A stretch of DNA of 64,000 nucleotides from Flavonifractor sp. An100 (GCF_002161175.1 NZ_NFMA01000003.1:133770-197769); one strand, 5' to 3'. Shown: positions 50,706 to 59,287, numbered from the stretch's first letter. Numbers and translations: made by a program. Notes: a model not told the origin generated them from the letters alone.

Positions 50706-52172
50706 TTAAGAAGCTGCCTGCTCTCCTTCCGGGGGTGGGGCGGAAATGGTGGGGAGGACAAAGGTGATCCGGGTTCCCACATCCACCCGGGACACCACCT
50801 CGAACCACCCTCCGTGGTGGTCAATGATCCATTTGGCAATGGACAGCCCCAGCCCTGTCCCTCCCGTTTTCCGGTCCCGGGACTGGTCGGTGCGGTAAAA
50901 GCGCTCAAAGATATGGGGAATCCCCTGGGGAGGAATGCCCATCCCCTCGTCCTGCACCGTCACCCGGGCATAGCCCTGGCTCTGGGTCACCCGCAGGTAC
51001 ACCCGGCCCTGTGGGGGGCTGTACTTGATGCTGTTGTCCATGAGGATGCGCATGACCTGCTTCATAAGCCCCGGATCGGCGAACACCGCCACCGGCTCCT
51101 CCCCCCAGCAGGGCAGAAGAGTCCGCTGGGGATGAATCATCTCCTCTGCACGAATAACCTCTCCCGCCAGACCCGTCAGGTCTAACCGCTCTTTTTTCAC
51201 CGGCTGGGAGTCGTTGTCCCCCCGGGCCAAAAACAGCAGCTGTTCCACCAGTCGCTCCATGGAGGCAGCCTCCCCCCGGATGGCATCGATGGATTCCTGT
51301 AGCGCCTCCGGGTCCGACTTCCCCCACCGGTCCAGCAGGGCGGCATACCCCTGTATGACCGCAATAGGGGTGCGCAGCTCATGGCTGGCATCGGAGACAA
51401 ACCGCATCTGGGCGCTGTAAGCCCGGTTGACCCGGTCCAGCATGTCGTTGATGGACTGGGCCAGAGAGCGCAGTTCCTTCTGGGTCGCCGGCAGGTCAAT
51501 CCGGCTGTCCAGGTGCTTGGCGTTGATCTTGTCCAGCTCGTCCGCCAAATTCTCCAGCTCCCGGCGGGACATATGGGTCATGGAGTTCAGGCGGGCCGCC
51601 GTGGAGGCCAGTTCCTGAATGGGGCGCAGCACCCTTCGAATGGATCGCCGGTTTCCAAACAGGTTGGACACCAGCGCCAGCACCTGACACACCAACAGCA
51701 CAATGCCTGCCCAGTACAGGGTGGCAAACAGCCCCGTCAAACTCACCTGGATGGCATAGGGGCTGCCGTTGTTGGACTGCTCCACCCGGTAATACTGGGT
51801 CAGATCCCAGGTGCGCAAGCCGTCGGCAATCTCCGGCCGGACGGGCAGCCAGGAGAACACGGTCACATGATAGCCCTCCGGCTCCCGGTCCAACGGCTGA
51901 ATGGTATAGTCACTGGCCTCCATCCAGGCCAGAGCCTCCTGGGTAGGCACACCCCGCTCCTCTACGAGAGCGGCCACATCCGCGCAGCGGTTTTCCGCGT
52001 ACAGGACCAGGCCTGCCATAGCCAATACCACCAGAACCAGGTCCATTACCAAAAAAATTCCTAGCTGACGCAGGAAAAATCCTATATTCAGCCGCAGTGC
52101 CAGGGAGGAATCCCGAACCGCTGTGATGGGATCTGTAGGGGGTGGGGACTGAAATCTCCCCTTTCGTTCCAC
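50706..52172 (-). CDS. Sensor histidine kinase
   Basis: 488 residues from a GTG at 52172, eight bases after AGGAGG; the GTG at 52181 overlaps that site. Two membrane segments (about 35-57 and about 155-178) flank an outside sensor region of about 100 residues; a HAMP region follows. The kinase core has the H-box FVSDASHELRTPIAVIQGYA, an N-box ILMDNSIKYSP, and G-boxes DEGMGIPPQ and GTGLGLSIAKWI. It would phosphorylate the response regulator encoded upstream. The flavodoxin gene stands between the two. Confidence 0.93.
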   Translation of the reverse strand: MERKGRFQSPPPTDPITAVRDSSLALRLNIGFFLRQLGIFLVMDLVLVVLAMAGLVLYAENRCADVAALVEERGVPTQEALAWMEASDYTIQPLDREPEGYHVTVFSWLPVRPEIADGLRTWDLTQYYRVEQSNNGSPYAIQVSLTGLFATLYWAGIVLLVCQVLALVSNLFGNRRSIRRVLRPIQELASTAARLNSMTHMSRRELENLADELDKINAKHLDSRIDLPATQKELRSLAQSINDMLDRVNRAYSAQMRFVSDASHELRTPIAVIQGYAALLDRWGKSDPEALQESIDAIRGEAASMERLVEQLLFLARGDNDSQPVKKERLDLTGLAGEVIRAEEMIHPQRTLLPCWGEEPVAVFADPGLMKQVMRILMDNSIKYSPPQGRVYLRVTQSQGYARVTVQDEGMGIPPQGIPHIFERFYRTDQSRDRKTGGTGLGLSIAKWIIDHHGGWFEVVSRVDVGTRITFVLPTISAPPPEGEQAAS

Positions 52173-52217
52173 TGCCGGCACCTCCTCTCAGGAGGACTGC
52201 TCCTCCCTTTTGCTTGG

Positions 52218-52718
52218 TCAGCGGGGCTGATTTTTCAGCCAGGTCCGCACCTCATCCAAATTTTGATAGGCCACATAGCTGCCGCCCCGGACTAAAAAGT
52301 CCAGCTGCTCCTGCTCCTGGGGCGTGCGCATTCCCTTTGCCAGCAGCGCTTTTCTGGCCGACCGGGTTACCATATTCACCATCCGGCGCTTCAGCCACCC
52401 CACCTTTTTTGGGGCCCAGCCCCCCTGTAGGTAAAACAGAGGGAGATCGGACAGATAATTGGCCCGGCGCATCCGGTTCATCACATCCTGTCCCGGAGGG
52501 CTCATCCCCACTCCACATACCGCCTGAAGGGAAAACCGCTTGTTGGCCTCGTCCAGACCGCTGATGTGCCCTGCCATCAGCGGGCCAAGAAACAGCACCT
52601 TTTCTCCCTTGGGCGGCTGGTCCTGGTCGAGGGCGTAGACCTTCATCTTCTCCGCCTTTCCCAGCATCTGGGCATATTCCTGGGTAAAGCCTGTATTGGA
52701 CTGATACACAATAACCAT
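52218..52718 (-). CDS. Flavodoxin-like protein
   Basis: 166 residues from the ATG at 52718 with GGGGGAG upstream. VYQSNTGFTQEYAQMLG near the N-terminus is the FMN phosphate-binding loop of flavodoxin-domain proteins. FLGPLMAGHISGLDEANK and GVGMSPPG follow, where the flavin ring contacts usually lie. The C-terminal third (LKRRMVNMVTRSARKALL) is basic and not typical of small flavodoxins. It is 10 bases after the response regulator and 45 before the kinase, so it belongs to the operon. Redox input to the two-component pair is a plausible role, not shown. Confidence 0.75.
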   Translation of the reverse strand: MVIVYQSNTGFTQEYAQMLGKAEKMKVYALDQDQPPKGEKVLFLGPLMAGHISGLDEANKRFSLQAVCGVGMSPPGQDVMNRMRRANYLSDLPLFYLQGGWAPKKVGWLKRRMVNMVTRSARKALLAKGMRTPQEQEQLDFLVRGGSYVAYQNLDEVRTWLKNQPR

Positions 52719-52728
52719 AATTCTCCCC

Positions 52729-53403
52729 CTATTCTTCCCGGATGACATAGCCCACTCCGCGGACGGTGTGGATCAGCTTCACCCCAAAGGCCTCGTCAAT
52801 CTTGCTGCGCAAAAACCGGATATAGACATCCACAGAGTTCGTCTCCCCGATAAAGTCAAAGCCCCACACACTGTCCAGCAGCGCTTCCCGGGTGAGCACC
52901 CTGCCCTTATTTTCCAGCAGATGGCGCAGCAGGTCAAACTCCTTCTTGGTCAGTTCCACCTCCTGCCCCTTCACTGTAACCTGGTGACGCGCCACATCCA
53001 TGGACAGCTCCCCGGCTGTGAGCACCGGATTGTCCTTGCCTGCTCTTCCCCGGAGAGCCGCCCGGATGCGGGCTAGCAGCTCTTCAATGGCGAAGGGCTT
53101 GGTAATATAGTCGTCCGCCCCGGAGTCCAGGCCGGATACCTTATCCATCACGCTGTCCCTGGCGGTCAGCATGATCACCGGCACCTGGCTCTCCCGCCGC
53201 AGCCGGCGCAGCACCTCCATGCCCGACAGCTGGGGAAGCATGATATCCAATAAAATGAGGTCAAATTCCCCCGACCGCGCCCGGTCCAGACCGGTACGTC
53301 CGTCAAAGGCCTTTTCTACCTCATAGCCTTCGTACTTTAGCTCCATCTCTACCATACGGGCCAGCTTTTCCTCGTCCTCTACCAACAAAATCCGCTCTCC
53401 CAT
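52729..53403 (-). CDS. OmpR/PhoB-family response regulator
   Basis: 224 residues. Receiver domain (1-115) with the phospho-acceptor in FDLILLDIMLPQLSG (Asp near 51) and Lys in DYITKPF (near 102), then a winged-helix DNA-binding domain (130-224, ELTKKEFDLLRHLLENKGRVLTREALLDSVWG...VDVYIRFLRSKID). Cognate kinase is two genes downstream. It probably binds the direct repeats upstream of the operon. Confidence 0.95.
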   Translation of the reverse strand: MGERILLVEDEEKLARMVEMELKYEGYEVEKAFDGRTGLDRARSGEFDLILLDIMLPQLSGMEVLRRLRRESQVPVIMLTARDSVMDKVSGLDSGADDYITKPFAIEELLARIRAALRGRAGKDNPVLTAGELSMDVARHQVTVKGQEVELTKKEFDLLRHLLENKGRVLTREALLDSVWGFDFIGETNSVDVYIRFLRSKIDEAFGVKLIHTVRGVGYVIREE

Positions 53404-53417
53404 GGCCGGAGTTCACC

Positions 53418-54014
53418 TCACTGATCGTCCCGTTTTTTCGAATATTTCTCGTGCTGGCTGCGCAGCTCCTCCACCACCTGCCGTCCCAGGTCAGCCGCGG
53501 TATCTGCCACGCTCCCCATCACCTGGTTGATGCTCTCCCGCTCCAGATCCGGGCCCGAAAACCGGTAACGGAACCCAAAAAACAGTCCCAGCAGCAGTGC
53601 AGGTACGGTGATATAAAAGGCCGCAATAACCAGCAAAATCAAAATCAGCACCGGAAGAGCGGTGACCGGCTGGTCCTGCCGCCAGATCTCCAACTCGTTA
53701 TCCAGCAGCAAATAGCGCAGCCGACGCAGCAGATTTGGTCGCTCTCCCTGTTGTTTCTTCCCCTTACGGGCTTCCTTTTTCCCCTTTGTCTGAGGGGCAG
53801 AGACCACAGGAAGCACCTGCTCCGGCGCTGGCGGCACCTCGCTTCTGGTGGAGTAATAGGACCCCTCCGGGCGTGGGATTACCCCCTGCTCCTCCAGATA
53901 GATCAGTGCATCCAACAGATTGCCCCCGCTGTATTCCAAAGCCTGCTTGGCCTGGGCATAACTCACATTCGCCTTTTCCCGCAGACGCTCCACCTGCTCC
54001 AAGGTAATTTCCAT
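53418..54014 (-). CDS. UBA-like/DUF4342 membrane protein
   Basis: 198 residues. The N-terminal 45 residues (LEQVERLREKANVSYAQAKQALEYSGGNLLDALIYLEEQ) are a UBA/TS-N-like helical fold, the DUF4342 pattern. A charged linker (about 70-95, Lys-rich) precedes one or two membrane segments (about 115-147) and a basic C-terminal tail. It is first in the operon with the response regulator, flavodoxin and kinase. No function is known to me; a membrane sensor or modulator for the pair is possible. Confidence 0.75.
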   Translation of the reverse strand: MEITLEQVERLREKANVSYAQAKQALEYSGGNLLDALIYLEEQGVIPRPEGSYYSTRSEVPPAPEQVLPVVSAPQTKGKKEARKGKKQQGERPNLLRRLRYLLLDNELEIWRQDQPVTALPVLILILLVIAAFYITVPALLLGLFFGFRYRFSGPDLERESINQVMGSVADTAADLGRQVVEELRSQHEKYSKKRDDQ

Positions 54015-54061
54015 CGAAACGGCTCCTTCCTTTCCAGCCGCTCACGGCTCATTGCAGGAGT

Positions 54062-54093
54062 ATCTTACCACAACCGGGTTGAAAGAGGGTTGA
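54062..54093 (-). promoter_or_regulatory. Operon promoter with GGGTTGA direct repeats
   Basis: On the plus strand GGGTTGA occurs at 54076-54082 and 54087-54093, 11 bases apart, as in OmpR/PhoB-type boxes. The minus-strand -10 TAAGAT lies at 54067-54062; the repeats cover the -35 region and there is no good -35 box, as in promoters activated by PhoB-type regulators. Confidence 0.55.
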
Positions 54094-54147
54094 CCCTATA
54101 TTAAAATCCCATTAAATCACCCCCTGTTCTTCCCAGATCCGGGGCGC

Positions 54148-54176
54148 TTGCCCATCCGATTATACTATGTTATAAT
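54148..54176 (+). promoter_or_regulatory. Promoter of the 54214-55700 pair
   Basis: TTGCCC (54148-54153), 17 bases, TATAAT (54171-54176), 38 bases before the ATG. Confidence 0.82.
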
Positions 54177-54213
54177 TTGCTTGGCAACCAATCTTACTCC
54201 TGGAGGTGTACCC

Positions 54214-55380
54214 ATGAGACAGGCCTTCCGGTCCATTCTTCCCAAGCTCCTGGCGCTGGTTCTGTGTGTGGGGCTTCTCCTTCCCGTTCCAGTTTCCGCC
54301 GCCGACCTCTATTTTACGTCGGTCAATGACCGCCTGCTTCCCCTCACGTCCGACACCATGCCCCTGTGGTCAGGCGGACTGCTCTATGTGCCATACAACG
54401 TCTTTAGCCGGGAAGTTTCCGGCGTGGATCTGGACATCAGCACCAGCTACAGCCGGGAATCGGGAACCGTCACCTTCTACCGCACCCGGCAGATCCTGGT
54501 GTTTGATCTGAAAGCCGGCAACTCCCGGGATGATATCACCGGTGAAATTTACTATGCCAAGGCCATTATCCGAAACGGAAAGCCCTATGTCCCGTTAAAT
54601 ATGGTCTGCAACTTTTTCGGACTGGCCCGCTCCTATACCGCCATTGACCAGGGCTACCTGGTACGGATCAAAAACGATTCTGTGGTCCTTTCTGACGCCG
54701 ATTTTATTGACGCAGCAGGGGAGCTGATCGAGCGCAGAGTTCGGGAGTATAACCAGAGCCTAAACCCCTCTACCGACACCTCGACTTCCCCGGTCACTCC
54801 GGACCCCACCCCAACCCCGGAGCCTGAGACGCCCTCTGAGTCCACCACCGATAAGCGCACCTACCTGGCCTTTCGGTGCCACAGCGCCGACCAGCTGACC
54901 TCCATTCTGGACACCTTGGACGATCAGGGTGTGTTTGGTATGTTTTTCCTTACTCCCCAGGCTTTGGAGGAGTCCGGTCTTCTGGTTCAGCGGATACTGG
55001 GCACCGGCCACAGCATTGGTCTTTTGGCAGAGGGGACCGATTTGGAATATACCCGCTACCTGCTGGAACAGGGTAACCAGCTCCTGCAGCTCACCGCCCA
55101 CACCCGCACCACTGTGGCCTATGTCCCCAGCGCCCACCGAAGCGCCCTGGAGGAGGAGGGGTGGGTGTGCTGGTCGGAGACCAAGGTTCTCTCCCCCTCC
55201 GACTCTGTGGGGGCCAACACTTTTGCCTCGTCCACCGTCCGCAGTTTAGCACGGTACTCGGGCAGCGTCTACCTCACCATGGACGCCGATGAAAACACCG
55301 CCCGGGTCCTCTACTCCCTCCTGCGCCAGCTGGAAAGCAACCACTTCATTCTGACCACCCCTCTGGAGACACGCCTATGA
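54214..55380 (+). CDS. Secreted protein with a CuAO-N-like domain and a deacetylase-like C-domain
   Basis: 388 residues from the ATG at 54214, with TGGAGGTG upstream. Signal peptide 1-30 ending at AxA-type SAA. Residues 31-180 have the strand pattern and PLNMVCNFFGLARSYTA of copper amine oxidase N-terminal-like domains; a Thr/Pro-rich linker (about 190-212) is followed by a region (about 220-388) resembling a NodB-type polysaccharide deacetylase that has lost its metal-binding Asp/His triad. Exported, probably wall-associated. It overlaps the next gene by four bases. Confidence 0.65.
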   Translation: MRQAFRSILPKLLALVLCVGLLLPVPVSAADLYFTSVNDRLLPLTSDTMPLWSGGLLYVPYNVFSREVSGVDLDISTSYSRESGTVTFYRTRQILVFDLKAGNSRDDITGEIYYAKAIIRNGKPYVPLNMVCNFFGLARSYTAIDQGYLVRIKNDSVVLSDADFIDAAGELIERRVREYNQSLNPSTDTSTSPVTPDPTPTPEPETPSESTTDKRTYLAFRCHSADQLTSILDTLDDQGVFGMFFLTPQALEESGLLVQRILGTGHSIGLLAEGTDLEYTRYLLEQGNQLLQLTAHTRTTVAYVPSAHRSALEEEGWVCWSETKVLSPSDSVGANTFASSTVRSLARYSGSVYLTMDADENTARVLYSLLRQLESNHFILTTPLETRL

Positions 55381-55700
55381 GACAAGTCATCCTCAATCAA
55401 GAGACCCTCTGTCCCCCGGATTTACGTCCCCGTCTGGCCCAGCTCACCCGGCATCTCCAGGCCCGCTTGCAGGATTTCGGTCCCGGCGGGCCTCAGGTTC
55501 TCTCAGCTGACCAGGACCGTGGGCGCGTCGAGGTCCGCTTTCCCGGCCACAACACCGCTCAGGTTTTGCAGCAGCTGGAATCCCAGGAGGTTACGGGGCT
55601 GTTAGAAGGGGAGACCGCCGTCTTCCTTCTCTCCGCCAACACTCCATTTGAGGACCTGGACTATCTGTGGGGAAGTCTGTTCTCCGTATTAAGCGAATAA
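55377..55700 (+). CDS. Small soluble protein coupled to the secreted protein
   Basis: 107 residues, ATGA overlap with the preceding gene, so translation is coupled. No signal peptide, no membrane segment; Leu/Gln-rich with RVEVRFPGHNTAQVLQQLESQEVTG in the middle, which weakly recalls the small C-terminal domain of PLP aminotransferases (where it clamps the substrate). I do not trust this enough to name it. It is followed directly by a bidirectional terminator. Confidence 0.6.
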   Translation: MRQVILNQETLCPPDLRPRLAQLTRHLQARLQDFGPGGPQVLSADQDRGRVEVRFPGHNTAQVLQQLESQEVTGLLEGETAVFLLSANTPFEDLDYLWGSLFSVLSE

Positions 55701-55703
55701 AGG

Positions 55704-55738
55704 AAAGGGCTTCCGTTGAAAAACGGGAGCCCTTTTTC
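55704..55738. terminator. Bidirectional terminator
   Basis: AAAGGGCTTCCGTT (55704-55717) pairs with AACGGGAGCCCTTT (55722-55735), T-runs on both strands. The P-ATPase stop lies right beside it. Confidence 0.87.
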
Positions 55739-57724
55739 TTACCGTATCTTTCCCAGCATCCGGCTGGCATTTAAAATGGCAATGACTGACACGCCCACAT
55801 CCGCAAAGACGGCCATCCACATGTTGGCAAGGCCCACGGCGGACAAGGCCAAGACCAGGAACTTGACCCCCAGGGCGAAGACAATGTTTTGCCGGACTAT
55901 GGCCAGGGTCTTCCGGGCAATGCGTACTGCCGCAGACAGCTTGGTCAGATCGTCGTCCATCAGCACCACGTCGGCGGCCTCGATGGCGGCGTCGGAGCCC
56001 ATAGCACCCATAGCCACCCCGATGTCGGCCCGGGAGAGCACCGGAGCATCATTGATACCGTCCCCCACAAAGGCCAGCCGTTCCTCCGGCTTTTTCTCCT
56101 CCAGTAGCCGCTCCACCCATGTTACCTTATCTTGGGGCAAAAGCCCTGCATGGATCTCATCCAGGCCCAGCTTCCGGCCTAGGGCCTCCCCCACAGCAGG
56201 AATATCTCCTGTGAGCATGACCGTGCGGCGCACGCCCGCCTGCTTCAGCTCCCGGATGGCCTGGGCAGCCTCCTCCTTCTCCCGATCCGACACCTGGATC
56301 CATCCGGCATACCGGCCTTCCAGTGCCACGTGAACCACGGTGCCCTCCTGTCCGGGATTTCGCTCCCAGTCCGCCCCGGCCTGTTCCATCAGCTTATCAT
56401 TGCCTACCCAGACCGAGCAGCCGTCCACCACCGCCTTGATGCCGTGGCCGGCCTCCTCCTCCGCCCCGGCTGCCCGCTCCCAATCCAGATTTTCGGGAGC
56501 CGCGGAACGGATGGATCGGGCGATGGGGTGATTGCTCCACTGTTCTGCCAGGGCAGCCAGAGTGAGCAGCTCCTCTTCCGTCATCCCCTGGGGATGGACC
56601 TGGGTGACGGCAAACTGTCCCCGGGTGAGGGTTCCGGTTTTGTCAAAGACCACGATTCCCACTTGGGCCAGCGCTTCTAAGTAATTGCCCCCCTTGACCA
56701 GGATACCCTGTCGGGACGCTCCCCCGATCCCACCGAAAAAGCTCAGCGGAATGGAGATTACCAGGGCACAGGGGCAGGAGACCACCAGGAAGATCAGGGC
56801 CCGATGGACCCACATCATCCATTCACCCGGCCCCAGACTAGGAAGCAGTCCCAGCCCCAAAGCGTCATCCGCCAGCTTACAAACCGGCGGCAGAACAGCC
56901 AGCGCCAGAGCGGCAAAGACCACTGTCGGAGTATAGTACCGGGCAAATTTTGTGATAAAATGCTCTGCCTTGGCCTTTTTGGCGGCAGAGTTCTCCACCA
57001 GGTCCAGAATCTTGGCTACCGTGGACTCCTCGTAGGGCCGGCTCACCGTTACCCGGAGTACTCCGGTGAGGTTGACACAGCCACTGACCACCTCCTGTCC
57101 GGGCTCCACATCCCGGGGCAGGGATTCTCCCGTCAGGGCCGCGGTATCTAGGGCGGAGGTTCCCTCGGTCACGGTGCCGTCCAGCGGCACCCGCTCCCCC
57201 GGCTTGATGACGATGATATCCCCCACCGCCACCTCCTCCGGGTCCACTTGAACAAGAGTGCCGTCCCGCTCCACATTGGCATAGTCGGGCCGGATATCCA
57301 TCAGCTGGGCAATGGACTGGCGGCTGCGGGAGACTGCCACACTCTGAAACAGTTCCCCCACCTGGTAGAAGAGCATGACCGCCACGCCCTCTCGATACTC
57401 TCCACAGCCAAAGGCCCCCACCGTGGCCACCGCCATGAGAAAGTTTTCATCAAAGACCTGGCCGTCTTTGATGTTTCGAATGGCCCGCCACGCCACATCC
57501 CAGCCGATCACGGCGTAAGGGATGAGATAGGCCGCTCCCGTCAGCCACCCGGGAGCGTACCGGGCCACCGCTCCGTTCTGGGACACGGCAGCAGGCGCCA
57601 GGGGCAGCCAGGACAGCCAATCCGGCAGCAGCCAGGCAGTATCGGGCTCCAACACCCAAACCAGTACCAACAGTCCTGCTGCCAGGAGAATCCGCAAAAG
57701 GGTCTTTTTTTGTTTCCTCGTCAT
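55739..57724 (-). CDS. Heavy-metal efflux P1B ATPase, Zn/Cd type
   Basis: 661 residues. Metal-transport P-type ATPase: ion-binding motif SCPCAL in the sixth membrane segment, phosphorylation site DKTGT, VGDGINDAP hinge, TGES loop in the actuator domain and late membrane helices. No N-terminal HMA domain is fused; it is a separate gene just upstream (57795-58016). With the neighbouring ArsR-type regulator this fits a CadA/ZntA-like exporter of Zn, Cd or Pb. The CPC motif alone would also fit copper, but the operon and missing copper carrier motifs favour Zn/Cd. Confidence 0.9.
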   Translation of the reverse strand: MTRKQKKTLLRILLAAGLLVLVWVLEPDTAWLLPDWLSWLPLAPAAVSQNGAVARYAPGWLTGAAYLIPYAVIGWDVAWRAIRNIKDGQVFDENFLMAVATVGAFGCGEYREGVAVMLFYQVGELFQSVAVSRSRQSIAQLMDIRPDYANVERDGTLVQVDPEEVAVGDIIVIKPGERVPLDGTVTEGTSALDTAALTGESLPRDVEPGQEVVSGCVNLTGVLRVTVSRPYEESTVAKILDLVENSAAKKAKAEHFITKFARYYTPTVVFAALALAVLPPVCKLADDALGLGLLPSLGPGEWMMWVHRALIFLVVSCPCALVISIPLSFFGGIGGASRQGILVKGGNYLEALAQVGIVVFDKTGTLTRGQFAVTQVHPQGMTEEELLTLAALAEQWSNHPIARSIRSAAPENLDWERAAGAEEEAGHGIKAVVDGCSVWVGNDKLMEQAGADWERNPGQEGTVVHVALEGRYAGWIQVSDREKEEAAQAIRELKQAGVRRTVMLTGDIPAVGEALGRKLGLDEIHAGLLPQDKVTWVERLLEEKKPEERLAFVGDGINDAPVLSRADIGVAMGAMGSDAAIEAADVVLMDDDLTKLSAAVRIARKTLAIVRQNIVFALGVKFLVLALSAVGLANMWMAVFADVGVSVIAILNASRMLGKIR

Positions 57725-57794
57725 ACTCGCCCCGTCCTTTCCCAGGCCTCTCTCCGGGGAGTGCCTGGGTTTGAAAGTTTCTCCACCGGTTTCT

Positions 57795-58016
57795 TTACTT
57801 CACCACGACCTGGCAGTCCGGCTCCACCTTTTTGCAGGCCTTCACCGCCTGGGCCACGATCTCATCAAACCGTTCGTCATCGGCCTCTAGGGTCATCTTT
57901 TGGGTCATGAAGCTGATATTCACCGCCGTCACGCCCTCCAGCTTTCCAATGGCCTGCTCCATCTTAGCCGCACAGTTAGCACAATCCAGATCAATCATAC
58001 GAAAGGTTTTTTTCAT
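57795..58016 (-). CDS. Free heavy-metal-associated (HMA) domain protein
   Basis: 73 residues from the ATG at 58016 (AAGGAG nine bases upstream). Ferredoxin-like HMA fold with the metal pair in DLDCANCAAKM (Cys13 and Cys16). The late residues VKACKKVEPDCQVVV add cysteines. It would carry the metal to the P-ATPase encoded downstream, acting as the missing HMA domain. Confidence 0.9.
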   Translation of the reverse strand: MKKTFRMIDLDCANCAAKMEQAIGKLEGVTAVNISFMTQKMTLEADDERFDEIVAQAVKACKKVEPDCQVVVK

Positions 58017-58073
58017 GACAGACACTCTCCTTGTATTTTTCTCCGATCACTGACTCTGCCGGGCCCTGCCCCG

Positions 58074-58433
58074 TTACTCCAGAATATGCTCCATGCCCTG
58101 GGAAAGAATGCTGATCACGTGCTCATCAGCCAAGGAGTAATATACCGTCTTTCCCTTTCGGCGAGACTTCACCAGTTTGCTTCCCTTCAGCACCCGCAAC
58201 TGGTGGGACACCGCGCTTTGCGTCACCTCCATCAGGCTGGCAATGTCGCATACGCACAGTTCTCCCTCTAATAAGGCATACAGAATTTTTACTCGGGTAC
58301 TGTCCCCAAAGATCTTAAACAGCTCCGCCAGGTCATACAGCACCTCGTCCTGAGGCAGCAACCTCCGCACCTGTTCCACCGCGTCTGTATGCACCTGTAT
58401 CTCTTCACAGCAGGGCGGCTCCCGTCTAGCCAT
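58074..58433 (-). CDS. ArsR/SmtB-family metal-sensing repressor
   Basis: 119 residues. Winged-HTH of the ArsR family (ELFKIFGDSTRVKILYALLEGELCVCDIASLMEVTQSAVSHQLRVLK). The alpha3 motif ELCVCD and an N-terminal CC pair (PCCEE) are like CadC/CmtR-type sensors that bind Cd, Pb or Zn. It would repress its own operon (regulator, HMA, ATPase) by binding the palindromes beside its promoter. Confidence 0.93.
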   Translation of the reverse strand: MARREPPCCEEIQVHTDAVEQVRRLLPQDEVLYDLAELFKIFGDSTRVKILYALLEGELCVCDIASLMEVTQSAVSHQLRVLKGSKLVKSRRKGKTVYYSLADEHVISILSQGMEHILE

Positions 58434-58450
58434 GTTTTCTCACCTCTTTA

Positions 58451-58488
58451 CATGTGAACATGTATTCATATGTTTGATCTAAACATAT
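58451..58488 (-). promoter_or_regulatory. Two operator palindromes of the metal operon
   Basis: CATGTGAA-CATGTA-TTCATATG (58451-58472, one mismatch) and ATATGTTT-GATCT-AAACATAT (58468-58488, perfect). The second one covers the -10 box, so repressor binding would block transcription. Confidence 0.65.
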
Positions 58489-58510
58489 CACGACTCACCT
58501 CCCTTGTCAA
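58482..58510 (-). promoter_or_regulatory. Promoter of the metal-efflux operon
   Basis: Minus strand TTGACA (58510-58505), 17 bases, TATGTT (58487-58482). Confidence 0.78.
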
Positions 58511-58550
58511 GAGGAAATTGGGCTGGAGACTGGTATTTTTTCTAAGGTGC

Positions 58551-58559
58551 TGGTATAAT
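58551..58559 (+). promoter_or_regulatory. Extended -10 promoter of the nitroreductase gene
   Basis: TG-G-TATAAT at 58551-58559 with no good -35 box, 72 bases before the start. A hairpin (GTCCCGCA/TGCGGGAC, about 58582-58604) stands between promoter and ribosome site. Confidence 0.55.
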
Positions 58560-58630
58560 GGGGAAGTCCCTAATGAGCCCCGTCCCGCAGTCATAATGCG
58601 GGACTCCGTTTTCAACAAAGGAGCCTGGTT

Positions 58631-59167
58631 ATGAACAAGAACATGGACCTTTTAAATTTGATTTTGGACCGCCGCAGCTGCAAGGAGTATCAGCCGGAGC
58701 CCCTGGACCGGCCCACTCTGGCCGCCATTGTGGAGGCGGGGCGCTATGCCCCCAGCGGCATGAACCGGCAGATGAACCACTTTTATGTGATTACAGACAA
58801 TGCCATTCTCTCCTCTATTTCCCGTCTGGTCAGCGAGAAGCTGCCTGGCTTTGAGGGGCGGGACTGCCGCTACGCCGCCCCCGCCCTGGTGGTGGTAGCC
58901 AACCGGAAAGACAACCCCATGGCCCTCCAGGACGCCTCCTGCGCCATGGAAAACATGATGCTGGCCGCCTGCGCGGTGGGGGTTGCATCTCGGTGGATCA
59001 ATCAGCCCTTCGCTCTCAGCGACGACCCTGACCTGCGCGCCCTGATCGGAGTGAAGGACGAGGAACGGGTCTGCGCCAGCCTGGCTCTGGGCCGCCCTGT
59101 CGGCCCCCTCTACCCCGGACGCACGGAGCGCACCGGCAATCTGGTCACCTGGGTATCCGGCCAGTGA
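58631..59167 (+). CDS. Nitroreductase-family flavoprotein
   Basis: 178 residues. RRSCKEYQPEPLDRPTLAAIVEAGRYAPSGMNRQ at the start is the FMN-binding nitroreductase motif; ASCAMENMMLAACAVGVASRWIN is the central helix-turn. Members use NAD(P)H to reduce nitro groups, quinones or flavins. The monocistronic gene has an extended -10 promoter. Function beyond the family cannot be told. Confidence 0.9.
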   Translation: MNKNMDLLNLILDRRSCKEYQPEPLDRPTLAAIVEAGRYAPSGMNRQMNHFYVITDNAILSSISRLVSEKLPGFEGRDCRYAAPALVVVANRKDNPMALQDASCAMENMMLAACAVGVASRWINQPFALSDDPDLRALIGVKDEERVCASLALGRPVGPLYPGRTERTGNLVTWVSGQ

Positions 59168-59287
59168 GAAAAAAATTTTTTGTTCCAGGTGGAACCTTTT
59201 GGGGGAAATCTGCGTCAAACCCATTGCTGACACAAAAGTGGTCAATTTGACACTCAATTTTTGACCCCCGAAAGGAGTTCACTTTTT

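Noticed and set aside
59181-59200. Terminator after the nitroreductase gene
   Set aside because: GTTCC/GGAAC with a four-base loop is only 5 bp and followed by CTTTT; too weak to call.
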